From contig JAJFVC010000012.1 in NCBI GenBank assembly GCA_021372005.1, positions 1-52,080 of the forward strand: a stretch of 52,080 bases of DNA, written 5' to 3'. The notes under the pieces were generated by a model. It was not told the DNA's origin and made no database searches. It saw only the letters and a list, made by a program, of their open reading frames with translations. Numbering within the stretch: the stretch's first letter is position 1; each line of letters opens with the position of its first letter. Of this stretch, positions 28,787 to 37,939 are shown piece by piece. The position numbers were made by a program, and so were the translations under genes. The DNA comes from Planctomycetaceae bacterium (GTDB taxonomy: Bacteria; Planctomycetota; Planctomycetia; Pirellulales; Thermoguttaceae).

Positions 28787-28847
28787 ACGATTTTCGATCG
28801 GGAGACGGTGGACGAAGAGACCGTTCGCGCGGCTGCGCGAAGTCGTT

Positions 28848-30560
28848 CTATTCGGACTCTTGGGCGATGGTTTGCGACGCCGCCGCGGGATTGGCGGGCT
28901 CCAGGCTGAGCGTCGTGGGCAGTTCCAACAGGAACCGGCATCCGTGGTCGGGATCGCTTTCGACCAGGATGCGGCCGCCGTGTTCTTGCAGGATCTTTTG
29001 GCTCACCGGAAGGCCCAGGCCCGTGCCGCGGCTTTTTTTGCTCGAAACGAACGGGCTGAACAGGTGTTCCATTTGATCGGGCGGAATGCCGGGGCCGTTG
29101 TCGACGACGATGATGCGAGCCAGACGCTCCGACTCGGCGTATTGCGTGGAAATTTCGACGCGGCCGGGCGTCGGACGATCCGCGACGGCGTCGACCGCGT
29201 TGGTCGTGATGTTCAACACCGCGCGGTGAATGCCTTCGGAGTCGAAAACCAGTTTGGGCATCGGTTGGCCGGGCTGCCAAACCACGTCGACGGACATCTC
29301 GGCGGCTCGGGCGCGGGTCAGCTCGACCACGTCGGCCACCACGTCGTTCAGATCGGCCAGGGCCAGGTTGGGCTCTCGCTCCTTGCTGAATGTGAGCATG
29401 TCGAGCACCAGCGACGAGATGCGATTTTGGTTGCGCTCGACGATCGCCCAGCCTTTGCGGGTCACTTCCTCGTCGTGCTCCTTCAGACCCATGTCGATCA
29501 AATAGCTGCCGCCTCGGATGCCTTGTAGGATGTTTTTGATGTGGTGCGAAAGCGTGGCGATCGTTTGCCCGATGGCGGCCAGCCGCTCGGCTTGCACCAT
29601 GGCCGAGTAGTAGCGGGTGTCCTCGACGGCCAACGCGGCCTGATGACCGATGGCGATCATCAACTTCAGGTGGTCCTCGGTGAACTTCGTGGCGCCGCTC
29701 CGTTCGATCAACTGTTGGGCGGGCGTGGACGTGTCGATGTAGATCACTCCGACGACATCGTACCGGCCCTGCATCGGCACGCAGATGGCCTCGCGGACGC
29801 CCAACTGCACAATGCTGCCGGTCGGATTCCAACGGTCGTCTTGTCGGGCATCGCTGGTCAGCACGCCCTCGTTGCGGCTGACCACGTAGTCCAAGATCGT
29901 CTGGCTGATCGTGATGCGCTGGTCGGTTTTGACGTCTTTTCGCGTGCGCCAGACCTTGGGCTTCAGCGTCTTGGTCGCCGCGTCCATCAATAGGATGCAG
30001 CCGCGGTCGGCCTCGACCCACTCGAAAATCAACTCCATGATCCGCTGCAACAGTTGGTCGATCTCCAACGTGTGGCTCACCGCCAGCGCGGTGCGATACA
30101 TCACCTGCAAGTTGCTGCGGGCGCGAGCCAGCCATGAACTGTGCGGTGAGGAGCTTTGGCCGAAATCGAAGATCTGGCTGCTCTCGGCTTGGCTGACTGA
30201 ATGGACGATGTGCGAGCCTTCGGTCGGTTGGCCGATGCGGACGATGCGGGCTAGATCTTCGCGCGACTCCTCGGCCGGTCCGGTGTAAAGCATCAACGTG
30301 CTGCCCAGTTGAAGCTGATCGCCGCTTTGCAGGTCGTGCTGGCGGATGCGCTGGCCGTTGACAAACGTACCGTTCGAACTGTTCAGGTCGGAGATGGTGT
30401 ATTCGTTTTCGACGCGGCGAATTTCCGCGTGGTGCCGCGACACCTCATTGTCGTGAAGCTGGAGCGTGTTCGAGGCATCCCGCCCGACGCGGATGGTCGG
30501 CTCGGTCAGCTCAAAGCGGCTGCCCTGATCGGTCCCGCGAATCACGAACAACGTCGGCAC
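28848..30560 (-). CDS. Sensor histidine kinase with FHA and GAF domains
   Basis: A 570-residue cytoplasmic kinase without transmembrane segments. The order is: FHA domain (about 1-93; GRD, SRHHAEI, DLNSSNGTFVNG), a linker, a GAF domain (about 165-312), an H-box LSHHIKN with the phosphoacceptor near His339, then the ATPase domain with N-box NITTNAVDAV, G1 DNGPGIP and G2 GTGLGLPVS. The FHA domain should read phosphothreonine, so it may link Ser/Thr kinase signals to a two-component output. The start is GTG with AGGAG 10 bases upstream. Its first 50 bases overlap the end of the response-regulator gene in another frame, which suggests coupled expression. Confidence 0.92.
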   Translation of the reverse strand: MPTLFVIRGTDQGSRFELTEPTIRVGRDASNTLQLHDNEVSRHHAEIRRVENEYTISDLNSSNGTFVNGQRIRQHDLQSGDQLQLGSTLMLYTGPAEESREDLARIVRIGQPTEGSHIVHSVSQAESSQIFDFGQSSSPHSSWLARARSNLQVMYRTALAVSHTLEIDQLLQRIMELIFEWVEADRGCILLMDAATKTLKPKVWRTRKDVKTDQRITISQTILDYVVSRNEGVLTSDARQDDRWNPTGSIVQLGVREAICVPMQGRYDVVGVIYIDTSTPAQQLIERSGATKFTEDHLKLMIAIGHQAALAVEDTRYYSAMVQAERLAAIGQTIATLSHHIKNILQGIRGGSYLIDMGLKEHDEEVTRKGWAIVERNQNRISSLVLDMLTFSKEREPNLALADLNDVVADVVELTRARAAEMSVDVVWQPGQPMPKLVFDSEGIHRAVLNITTNAVDAVADRPTPGRVEISTQYAESERLARIIVVDNGPGIPPDQMEHLFSPFVSSKKSRGTGLGLPVSQKILQEHGGRILVESDPDHGCRFLLELPTTLSLEPANPAAASQTIAQESE

Positions 30561-30942
30561 GGCCCGGTGTCTCCTGGTAGTGGCCCAACAATTCCTCGAT
30601 TCTACGAATCAAAGGGCCATAATGGTAGGGCTTCGACACGAATTCGCCCTCGGGCCGTCGGCCGTGCCAACCGCGCAGGCTGCCCAAAAGGACCATCCGT
30701 GGCTGATAACGAGCCTGGTGCGACAAATCGGTAACCCGACCGACGAGTTGCTCCGGCGCGTCGAACGTGTCCAGGTCGAGTACGATCAGGTCGGGGTGAT
30801 GTTGTTGGGCCAATTGCAGGCCGATCTCGGTTCGCGCGGCGGACAAGGTATGCACACCGCGACGCTCCAAAACCGTTTGAAGCACTTCACGAGTCTCCGA
30901 CGACTCGTCGACAATCAATACGCTCTGTTGCGCATGGGCCAT
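30511..30942 (-). CDS. Single-domain response regulator
   Basis: A 143-residue receiver domain with no output domain. The acidic pair is in LIVDES (Asp12-Glu13), the phosphoacceptor is Asp56 in DLIVLDLD, and the conserved Lys is in FVSKPY. The C-terminal tail is charged and unstructured and is encoded where the gene overlaps the kinase gene by 50 bases. It is the likely partner of the FHA-GAF kinase, perhaps relaying phosphate to another protein. ATG 30942 follows GGAGGG; an in-frame ATG at 30975 is the alternative. The receiver is slightly divergent in its middle (LGSLRGWHGRR). Confidence 0.85.
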   Translation of the reverse strand: MAHAQQSVLIVDESSETREVLQTVLERRGVHTLSAARTEIGLQLAQQHHPDLIVLDLDTFDAPEQLVGRVTDLSHQARYQPRMVLLGSLRGWHGRRPEGEFVSKPYHYGPLIRRIEELLGHYQETPGRADVVRDSRDRSGQPL

Positions 30943-31046
30943 CACACCCTCCATGGTGCGAGTTCCGAGGAACATTCCGGGGGCGAAAAGATAACCGTTG
31001 GCCCGGAATCGTGCAACAGAGCTTTTGCGCAGTCGCCGGCGCCGGC

Positions 31047-31628
31047 TCAGACCAACTGCGAAACGTCGAACGTTTGCATGACGGCGGCTCGGCCGGCGTG
31101 TTTGGGCTTGATCTCAAACTGGTAGCGGCCCAATTCGAGCCAGAGACAATAGACGGCGGTCAACACGGCCAGCAGTGCACAGGCCATGAACATTGTGTAG
31201 ATGTTGTTCGTTGCGCGACCTATCCAAATACCGTAGCCAACCAGCCCAATCGAAATGATGTAAAGCGCCGTGGAGAAATAAAACAGGTTCAGCCAACCGA
31301 GCACCAACAGCACGAAGACCCCCAAGCCGATGCCACCGTATTCCAACATGGCGGACAGATCGCGTGACTCGTGGGGCAAGGGTTCCGCAGTTTCGGCTGC
31401 CGCCGGTTCGGTCGACTCGGACTTGTCCTCGGAAGGCTGTTCGGCCGAGGGTGTCTCAGCCGCAGGCATCTCGTCCAACGGGGCCTCCATGGCAGGCAGG
31501 TCGGTCAGATCGGCCTCAGCGGTGGGCATATCGACGGCTGGCAGTTCGGACTCGTCGAGCGGCTGATCGAGCGGCGGCAGGTCGTTGAGATCGCCAAAGT
31601 CAAAGTTTTCGCCTTCGCTGTTGGCCAC
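31047..31628 (-). CDS. Hypothetical membrane protein with acidic N-terminal tail
   Basis: A 193-residue protein. Residues 1-90 are strongly acidic and Pro/Ala-rich with repeated L-P and D/E (for example DLNDLPPLDQPLDES), likely disordered and cytoplasmic. Residues about 93-165 hold three or four hydrophobic segments (GVFVLLVLGWLNLF, YIISIGLVGYGIWI, FMACALLAVLTAVY). The short C-terminus is soluble. I do not recognise the family. The start is GTG with GGAG 7 bases upstream. A TATAAT-like hexamer on the minus strand (31679-31684) may be its -10. It lies between the response regulator and the large lipoprotein on the same strand. Confidence 0.65.
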   Translation of the reverse strand: MANSEGENFDFGDLNDLPPLDQPLDESELPAVDMPTAEADLTDLPAMEAPLDEMPAAETPSAEQPSEDKSESTEPAAAETAEPLPHESRDLSAMLEYGGIGLGVFVLLVLGWLNLFYFSTALYIISIGLVGYGIWIGRATNNIYTMFMACALLAVLTAVYCLWLELGRYQFEIKPKHAGRAAVMQTFDVSQLV

Positions 31629-31802
31629 AGTAATTCTCCGGGTTTTGCACTTTGCCGAAATTGCCGCCGCCCTCGGGTATTATAATTGCCGTTTGGCGAT
31701 TATGCCACTACGGAACGGGGGGAGAGGTGCGGCACGGACGCCCTGGAGTTGCGAATCGGTCGCTGCAATGTCTTGGTTTCCGCTAAAAAGAGGGGGTGGT
31801 GG

Positions 31803-33821
31803 CTATCGCAGAGGCTCTGGCGATCCAAGTCGCGCCACGCTCGACGCGTCCAGTTCGGCCAGGTGTTCCAACAGAATACGACGCACTTCGAGCACGGCGG
31901 CCGGATGGGTTTGGACGGTCACATGGTTGGCCGGAACGGTGATTTCGCTTGCCGCGTCGTCCACGTGGGCGCTAGCATAGGAAACCACGCCGTCGCCCTC
32001 ATCGGACCATTTGCCGAGCAACGATTGCTGGGGCAACACGCCGATGATGTTGTGGTATTTGACCCACGGTGGACGTCGGCAGTTCTGCATGGCCGCGAAC
32101 ACCGGCCCGTTCGGGGCCAGCGAGTCGATGCTTGTGTCGACCGACAGCAGCGATTGGCCGACGAACGCCCCGGGGTTGTCGCGATAAAGTTTTTGTTGGG
32201 TTTGGATCAGCGTTTGCGGCAGGTGGATCAGCTTGCTGAGAAGCCACTGCGTGGTTTGATTGGAAAACTGGCTGCCGTGGCTCGGGGTGGCGATTGTGAC
32301 GACGCGGCGGATCGACGGGTTCGGTTGAAAATAGAATGTTTCACGGAGTTTTTGCGCGGTCTCGGGCGAGGCTTTGATTTGTTCGATCGGCTCACGGCTG
32401 ACCAGATGCCAAAACGAATCGCCGCTTTGGAGGGTTTGAAGCCGCGAGACCAGACCGCCCATGCTGTGGCCGATCAACACCATCTGGTCCAACGCCGGCT
32501 CTTCGTGACGTGGATCGAGCGTTTGCCGGACCTGAACCAGGTCGCGTCGCAATTGCGCGGCGCTTTGCCAAAACGGCTGACCGGTCGGATACAAATAGAA
32601 CCAAAACTGATAGCGATTGCGGATCTCGGGCTGGCTGCGCAAATCGTTGAACATCTCGACCCAGGTCATTGGCGTGGACCACAGCCCGTGGACCATCAAC
32701 ACCGGAATTTTGCCGGGTTCGTAAGGCTGGATCATGTAAAGGCCCACGACGGGCTCATGTCCGCCGGGCCGGAGTTTTTCAAAAAACAGTTCCGGTTTCA
32801 GCAGGCCCGCCGTCGCGGCCAGATTGGCCAAATCGATCTCCGGCCGGGACAAAAAATAGGCCAGCGGCGTGGTTAAATCGCTTTCCAGCGGCACCCGTTG
32901 CCCGGCCACGAGCGTCTGGTCGTCGGTCAGCGGGTCGCACAGTTCCAGCAGACATTGGTTGCGCGTGACCAACTGGCCGGTCATCGGATCGATCTTCGAC
33001 AGCGGGCGCAAGAACGCAGTGACCGGGAAGCTCAGTTTGGTCGGGTAGTATCGCGCGGCGGCCGCCTGGACCGTGGAGCCGCCGTCGGACAGTTCACGTC
33101 GTACGGCGATCAGCGGTACGCCAAGCCCGTGCGTTTGATACAAATTTTTCAGTCCCGGCACCTCGTAGTTCGAGACAAACTCGAACTGTTTAAAATCCTC
33201 GGGTCGCCACCGCGTGTTGGAGAGCGTACAGCGGATGTCCCATTCGCCGGCGGCCGTGTGGATCGTTTTGGTTGTGTTCGGCACGAGTTCCTTTTTGGCG
33301 CAGACGATCCGAAGCGCCGACTCCAATGCGGTGTTGTACAGGTCGCACGCACCGCGGTAGTGTGGGTCGTAGGGCGTGCGCGTGCCGGTGAATCGCGGGT
33401 CGAACAGATAGTCGTAGGCGTGCAGCACCGACGCGCCGTAAAGATCCATCGCGGCCCGACTGTCGTACGGCTCGGCGCGTTTTCCGCCCAGGAAAGCCAA
33501 TTCGGCCATGGCGTACACGATGTCGGCCGACGGTTCGCGATCGTTCAACGCTTGAAGTTTCGCCAACATCGGGCGGTTGTCGCCTTGCTGGCCGTTGCCG
33601 AGATTGTAGACCCGCAACAACTGGAGCGTCCGACCGCTGGCCTTCGGACCGCTATGCGAGGTCAGGGCGAATTCTTCGGCTAGCGGGCTTTTGGGAATCG
33701 GTCGCAGCGAGATGACGCCCGACGCGCAGCCACCGACGGACAACGCCATCAGCAGAACGATCGCCGTCCTGACGTTGCATCGTGTGCGCTGACCCATCCA
33801 TGAGCGCCCAATCAAAGCCAT
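31803..33821 (-). CDS. Lipoprotein with C-terminal alpha/beta hydrolase domain
   Basis: A 672-residue protein. The N-terminus has a signal peptide with lipobox LSVGGCAS, so it should be lipid-anchored in the cell envelope. Residues about 80-330 form an uncharacterised domain (MAELAFLGGKRAEPYD; VPLIAVRRELSD). The hydrolase domain (about 370-660) starts with VLMVHGLWSTPMTW (oxyanion region). It has the nucleophile elbow GHSMGG, and a late DGVVSYASAHVDDA plus a final His as candidate triad members. A lipase or esterase acting in the envelope is plausible. The start may be ATG 33821 or ATG 33797; neither has a clear Shine-Dalgarno. Confidence 0.8.
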   Translation of the reverse strand: MALIGRSWMGQRTRCNVRTAIVLLMALSVGGCASGVISLRPIPKSPLAEEFALTSHSGPKASGRTLQLLRVYNLGNGQQGDNRPMLAKLQALNDREPSADIVYAMAELAFLGGKRAEPYDSRAAMDLYGASVLHAYDYLFDPRFTGTRTPYDPHYRGACDLYNTALESALRIVCAKKELVPNTTKTIHTAAGEWDIRCTLSNTRWRPEDFKQFEFVSNYEVPGLKNLYQTHGLGVPLIAVRRELSDGGSTVQAAAARYYPTKLSFPVTAFLRPLSKIDPMTGQLVTRNQCLLELCDPLTDDQTLVAGQRVPLESDLTTPLAYFLSRPEIDLANLAATAGLLKPELFFEKLRPGGHEPVVGLYMIQPYEPGKIPVLMVHGLWSTPMTWVEMFNDLRSQPEIRNRYQFWFYLYPTGQPFWQSAAQLRRDLVQVRQTLDPRHEEPALDQMVLIGHSMGGLVSRLQTLQSGDSFWHLVSREPIEQIKASPETAQKLRETFYFQPNPSIRRVVTIATPSHGSQFSNQTTQWLLSKLIHLPQTLIQTQQKLYRDNPGAFVGQSLLSVDTSIDSLAPNGPVFAAMQNCRRPPWVKYHNIIGVLPQQSLLGKWSDEGDGVVSYASAHVDDAASEITVPANHVTVQTHPAAVLEVRRILLEHLAELDASSVARLGSPEPLR

Positions 33822-33921
33822 AAGGGCAGGCAGGATAAGGGAAAAGGCCGCCGAAGGTCAATGGCAGACGGGAGGTGTCGGGCGGCGGCGAAAATGCCGA
33901 AGGTTGGGCGGTTTCTAGAGA

Positions 33922-34647
33922 CTACGGAGCCTTTGGCAGATCGAGGATGTCGACCAGCTGGTCCGATGTGCCGGTTGGCGATCGCGGCTGGATCGTTTGC
34001 ACAATCGGCACCTGGCCGCCGCGTGTGTTTTGGTTTTGGGTGGACGTGTTGTCGATCGGATAGGGCGATCGGTTGTCCAAAAGCGCGTTGTTGGACGGCG
34101 TCGAGACGTTGGTGATCGGCGTGCCGTTTCGTTGCCACGACGTCCCGCGATCGGTCGGCGCGCTGTTGAAATTGCTATTGGGCGGTAAATAGGGACTGCC
34201 GCCGGGCGTGGTGCCGGTAGTTGGAGTCGGAATTGCCGGCGCCGAACGCGGCATGGTCGACGATGGACGCGGCGCATTGTAGTTCGGAGTTGCTGACGGC
34301 GCGAAATTCGTTCCGGACGGCGCTGGAGAGTTCGAGGGGTAGGGCGAAGGGGGCGTCGTGCCGGCCATGGGCGCCGGCGTGGCCGTTGGACCAGGGACGG
34401 GTGAAGGCGCGGTCGCTGTACCGGGCATCTGAATCGACGGGGGCGCCATGGTGTTGTTGCCTGAAATCGACGGCGGCGACATCGATGGCGGCTGATAGTT
34501 TGCGTCGGGCACGCGTCCGGTTGCCGTGCCGGTCGGGGGCGGTGGGATGGTGGTTCGATTGACAAACGGATCAGCCACCGGGACCGTGTCTTTGCAGCCG
34601 GCCGTCAGCAGGGCGATCAGGGTTGCCGCGAAAAAGATCCGCCTCAT
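33922..34647 (-). CDS. Proline-rich lipoprotein
   Basis: A 241-residue low-complexity protein. The signal peptide ends in the lipobox LLTAGC. The rest is rich in Pro, Thr, Ser and Asn (for example PSMSPPSISGNN; TPTTGTTPGG), with no predicted fold, and a short more ordered end (TSDQLVDILDLPKAP). It is probably an envelope spacer or surface protein. The codon pattern and the frame with the lipobox support this strand and frame, although the antisense frames are also long. It is the first of two neighbouring small lipoprotein genes on this strand. Confidence 0.7.
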   Translation of the reverse strand: MRRIFFAATLIALLTAGCKDTVPVADPFVNRTTIPPPPTGTATGRVPDANYQPPSMSPPSISGNNTMAPPSIQMPGTATAPSPVPGPTATPAPMAGTTPPSPYPSNSPAPSGTNFAPSATPNYNAPRPSSTMPRSAPAIPTPTTGTTPGGSPYLPPNSNFNSAPTDRGTSWQRNGTPITNVSTPSNNALLDNRSPYPIDNTSTQNQNTRGGQVPIVQTIQPRSPTGTSDQLVDILDLPKAP

Positions 34648-34717
34648 GGGGCCGACAGATTAGCGTTTTCCACCGTTCTGTCCAGACCGATTTCGACCCC
34701 TGTCCGGAAATTTGTCC

Positions 34718-34912
34718 TTACTTTTCCGTTTCGTGATCCTCCTCGGTGGTGAATATTACTCCACTCGATGGAGGTGGTGTGTAGGGTTTATCGGCCCCGG
34801 CGACCTTGGGCAGCTCGAACACTACTTGGCCGAGGTCCTGCTGCGACAGTTCGGGGCCGCACCCGCCAAGAAAAATCGTCAAAAGCATCGCGACGGCAAA
34901 CCAAGATCGCAT
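34718..34912 (-). CDS. Small lipoprotein
   Basis: A 64-residue protein with signal peptide RSWFAVAMLLTIFLGGC and lipobox FLGGC. The mature part is about 46 residues with an acidic end (GVIFTTEEDHETEK). GGGAG lies 9 bases before the ATG. A longer frame running upstream on the same strand (from about 35902) is the antisense of queG and was not used. The function is unknown; it may be co-expressed with the Pro-rich lipoprotein that follows. Confidence 0.65.
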   Translation of the reverse strand: MRSWFAVAMLLTIFLGGCGPELSQQDLGQVVFELPKVAGADKPYTPPPSSGVIFTTEEDHETEK

Positions 34913-34978
34913 GGGCGGAATCTCCCGAGGATTATAGAATGAATTGTAAACCAGTCCCCGGCGGTCGGAAAGTCCCCA

Positions 34979-35893
34979 ATGAACGACATCGAGTTCACCC
35001 ACGCGTTGAAAGACGAGGCCCGGCGGTTGGGGTTTGAATTGGTCGGGGCCGCGCCGGCCGCGGTGGGTCCAGCGATGGAGCGGCTCAAAAGCTGGCTGGC
35101 CGAGGGATTCGCCGGGCGGATGGGCTATTTCGCCGATCGGTTGGACGCCTATGGCCGATTGGAGTTGGTGTTGGACGGCGTCCGCAGTGTCTTGATGTTG
35201 GGGATGAACTATCGGACCGTCGAGCCGATCGAGCCCGGGCCGGGCCAGTTGCGGGTTTCGCGTTACGCCTGGGGCGGCGATTATCACGAGTTGATCCGTG
35301 ACCGGCTTCATCGTTTGGCCGACTTCCATCGTCGCTGCAAGCCGCAGGCCGGAGTGCGCACGGTGGTCGACACCGCACCGCTGTTGGAACGACATTTTGC
35401 CCAGCAGGCCGGACTCGGCTGGATCGGCAAGAACACGATGCTCATCAACGAAACGTTCGGCAGTTGGATTTTTTTGGCCGGGCTGTTGACCACCGAGCCG
35501 TTGGCGTTCGATCGTCCGGTCGAGGATCGCTGCGGTTCCTGCCGGCAGTGTTTGGACGCGTGTCCCGGCGGGGCGCTGGTCGGATCGCGGCGTCTCGATG
35601 CGCGACGATGCGTCAGCTATCTGACGGTCGAGTTGCGCGGTCCGATCGATCCGGAGCTTCGCCGGGTCTGCGACGGGCGGCTTTTCGGCTGCGACGCCTG
35701 CCAAGAAGCGTGTCCTTGGAATCGTCAGACGCCGGTCAGTCGGGAGCCGGTTTTTCGGCCGGGCGAGGGTATGAATCCCGTCGATTGGTCGGCTATGGCC
35801 GCGATGGACGACGAATCGTTTCGCCGTCGGTTTCGTCACACGCCGTTGTGGCGGGCTCGACGTGAAGGCATTTTGCGAAACGCTTCGCTGTAG
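34979..35893 (+). CDS. queG: Epoxyqueuosine reductase
   Basis: A 304-residue cobalamin-dependent iron-sulfur enzyme that performs the last step of queuosine synthesis, reducing epoxyqueuosine in tRNA. DTAPLLER near residue 131 carries the catalytic Asp. Two 4Fe-4S clusters follow: CGSCRQCLDACP (Cys185, 188, 191, 195) and FGCDACQEACPWN (Cys238, 241, 245) with an extra Cys211. It is somewhat shorter than E. coli QueG, which has a longer C-terminal HEAT-like tail. It is divergent from the small lipoprotein gene, with only 66 bases between, and converges with dus. Confidence 0.95.
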   Translation: MNDIEFTHALKDEARRLGFELVGAAPAAVGPAMERLKSWLAEGFAGRMGYFADRLDAYGRLELVLDGVRSVLMLGMNYRTVEPIEPGPGQLRVSRYAWGGDYHELIRDRLHRLADFHRRCKPQAGVRTVVDTAPLLERHFAQQAGLGWIGKNTMLINETFGSWIFLAGLLTTEPLAFDRPVEDRCGSCRQCLDACPGGALVGSRRLDARRCVSYLTVELRGPIDPELRRVCDGRLFGCDACQEACPWNRQTPVSREPVFRPGEGMNPVDWSAMAAMDDESFRRRFRHTPLWRARREGILRNASL

Positions 35894-35911
35894 AGGAGAC
35901 AACGAACCGGC

Positions 35912-36976
35912 CTAACCGTTCGAGGCGTAAAAACTGTCGCCGGGACCAGTCGGTTGTACGCCCGGCAGGTCTTCGGCGTACCAATGGTCCAGCACCGCCT
36001 GCCATTGGCTCGGTTGGTGGACGGCCACGAAAGCGTCGCGCACTTGCCGTTGCTGCGGGTGCAGCCGGGCATATTTGATGCCGAACTTTCGCATCACGCG
36101 GCACGCGCGCGCAGGGCCATACAATTCGTCGGCCATTCGATAGTGCTCGGCGATCACTTCGCGCTGGCGATGTAAACGGGGTGGCGGAATTGCGACGCCG
36201 TCGGCCAGCGCTCGGGCCTGCTCGAAAATCCACGGGTTGCCGATCGCCCCGCGCGCCACCGCGACGCCGTCGACGCCCGTTTCTCGCATCATGTCCAAAC
36301 AGTCTTGGGCCGTGAACAAATCGCCGCTGCCCAGCACGGCGCGCGACCCGGCGTGTTGCTTCACCTCACGCAGGAACTCGCGGGAACTCGTGCCCTCGTA
36401 ACGTTGCCGAACGGTGCGTCCATGAACGGTGACGGCGACCACGCCGAGTTGAAACGCACCGTCGAAAATCTCGAAAAACCAGTCCCGGCTTTCGGCCGAG
36501 TCGTCCATGCCGCGCCGCATTTTGACCGTCAGCGGCACGTGCGGCGGCAACGCATCGCGCACCCGGGCCACGATGGCCAGCGCGGTCGCCGGATCGCTCA
36601 GCAAAAAACCGCCACGGCATCGACCCAGCACTTTGCGGACCGGGCAAGCGAAGTTCAAGTCGATCGCGTCGAACCCGGCCTCGACGAGTTTCAATGCGGC
36701 CGGCGGAAACTCTTCGGGCACGGCCCCCATCAACTGCGCGCCGCACGGATGCTCTTCGTCGGTGACCCGCAAAAAACGTTTCGCCTTGCGGCCCTTGGTC
36801 ACGTTGACGATAAACCGATCGAGCATCACCTCGCAGACCGTGTACGAAGCGCCCAATCGCCGGGCGGTCACGCGCATCGGCCAGTCGCTGTAGCCGCTCA
36901 ACGGGGCTTGAACGACCGGAAAACCGATCGGAACCGGACCAAGATGCAACTCGGGAATCGTGATCGGCATAGACAT
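35912..36976 (-). CDS. dus: tRNA-dihydrouridine synthase
   Basis: A 354-residue FMN-dependent enzyme that reduces uridine to dihydrouridine in tRNA. The TIM-barrel starts with VVQAPLSGYSDWPMR. The catalytic Cys is in NFACPVRKV, the LTVKMRRG and TVHGRTVRQRYEG segments bind substrate and FMN, and VAVARGAIGNPWIFEQ is the closing phosphate loop. ATG 36976 (or ATG 36970) was chosen at the family start; an in-frame ATG at 37114 adds an unrelated 46-residue extension. It converges with queG (18 bases between stops) and is divergent from the zinc-ribbon protein. Confidence 0.93.
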   Translation of the reverse strand: MSMPITIPELHLGPVPIGFPVVQAPLSGYSDWPMRVTARRLGASYTVCEVMLDRFIVNVTKGRKAKRFLRVTDEEHPCGAQLMGAVPEEFPPAALKLVEAGFDAIDLNFACPVRKVLGRCRGGFLLSDPATALAIVARVRDALPPHVPLTVKMRRGMDDSAESRDWFFEIFDGAFQLGVVAVTVHGRTVRQRYEGTSSREFLREVKQHAGSRAVLGSGDLFTAQDCLDMMRETGVDGVAVARGAIGNPWIFEQARALADGVAIPPPRLHRQREVIAEHYRMADELYGPARACRVMRKFGIKYARLHPQQRQVRDAFVAVHQPSQWQAVLDHWYAEDLPGVQPTGPGDSFYASNG

Positions 36977-37179
36977 AGAGGTGTCGGACGGATGGAAAAA
37001 ATCGCCAATTGGCGCGCAACCGTCATGGATAATCGAGACGACGGTGTAACACAAGCCGTTTTGGGACTTGAATGTAATTTGACTATCTTGTGTAGTTTCG
37101 CATTTGCGGTGCATTTTTACCAGTAGATTCTACGGAATCGGTATAGTTTATCGGCTTGAGGACCGATTCTAAGAACACC

Positions 37180-37926
37180 ATGTGGTGCAAACACTGTCGA
37201 CAGGATGTGCCTGCGCTTCCGGCGGACGAGCAGCAGCGGCTTCGCTGTCCTCGTTGCGGCGAGGATATGCGCACCGAGTCGACCGTGCCCATCGAACAGA
37301 CAACCACCTACGACGGTTGGGAGCTGGGCGAACAGTTGCGGCACATCGAGCGGGTGTTGCAGCCCGATGACGCGGATCATCGCCAGACGGCCGAGGCGTA
37401 TCAACGCGAGTTGGTGCGATTTGACGTCGGTCACGAAGGGCCCGCCGCGTGGCATCTGCCGCAGCCGGAGATTGTAAAAAAACGACCGAGCCGGCTGGAA
37501 CGAACGACGGATGGCCGCAGTGTCGTGCTCGGCGTGCTGGCGTGGATCGCATTGTCCGCCGGCGCCATGGGGGTTGTTTGCGGCGGCGTATTGCTCGGTT
37601 GGTCGATGGTCGCCGGCCGGCCCGAGCTTTGGACGATCGGGTTGCCGGCGGCGATGATCGGGCAGGTTGCCTTGCTGATCGGACTGGTGTTGCAGATCGA
37701 CCGGCTGTGGCGCGACAATCGGGCGGCCGTTCAAAAACTTGACAACGTCGACCTGCAGCTCCACGACCTGCAAAACACGACGAATCTTCTGAGCGCGACG
37801 CAAAGTCCTTCGTCCCGCGCGTTCTATTCGCATTTCGCCGGCGGCGCCGGGCCGCAACTGCTGCTGACCGATCTGAAAGGCCAACTCGATCTGTTGGCCG
37901 AGAAGATCGCCGATTCGCAGCGTTGA
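37180..37926 (+). CDS. Zinc-ribbon membrane protein
   Basis: A 248-residue protein. An N-terminal zinc ribbon (Cys3, Cys6, Cys23, Cys26; CKHC and CPRC) is followed by a charged region. Two hydrophobic segments (about 118-147 and 151-175, the second reading GLPAAMIGQVALLIGLVLQI) and a C-terminal coiled-coil-like soluble tail (residues 180-248) follow. I recognise it as a type often seen in planctomycetes but know no function. ATG 37180 places the ribbon at the very start; an in-frame TTG at 37156 is the alternative. A TATAGT hexamer at 37142-37147 could be its -10. Confidence 0.7.
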   Translation: MWCKHCRQDVPALPADEQQRLRCPRCGEDMRTESTVPIEQTTTYDGWELGEQLRHIERVLQPDDADHRQTAEAYQRELVRFDVGHEGPAAWHLPQPEIVKKRPSRLERTTDGRSVVLGVLAWIALSAGAMGVVCGGVLLGWSMVAGRPELWTIGLPAAMIGQVALLIGLVLQIDRLWRDNRAAVQKLDNVDLQLHDLQNTTNLLSATQSPSSRAFYSHFAGGAGPQLLLTDLKGQLDLLAEKIADSQR

Positions 37927-37939
37927 ATCCGCGCGGCGG

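Noticed and set aside
34913..35902. Upstream extension of the small lipoprotein frame across queG
   Set aside because: Antisense of queG; only the last 64 residues have a signal peptide and lipobox with a ribosome binding site.
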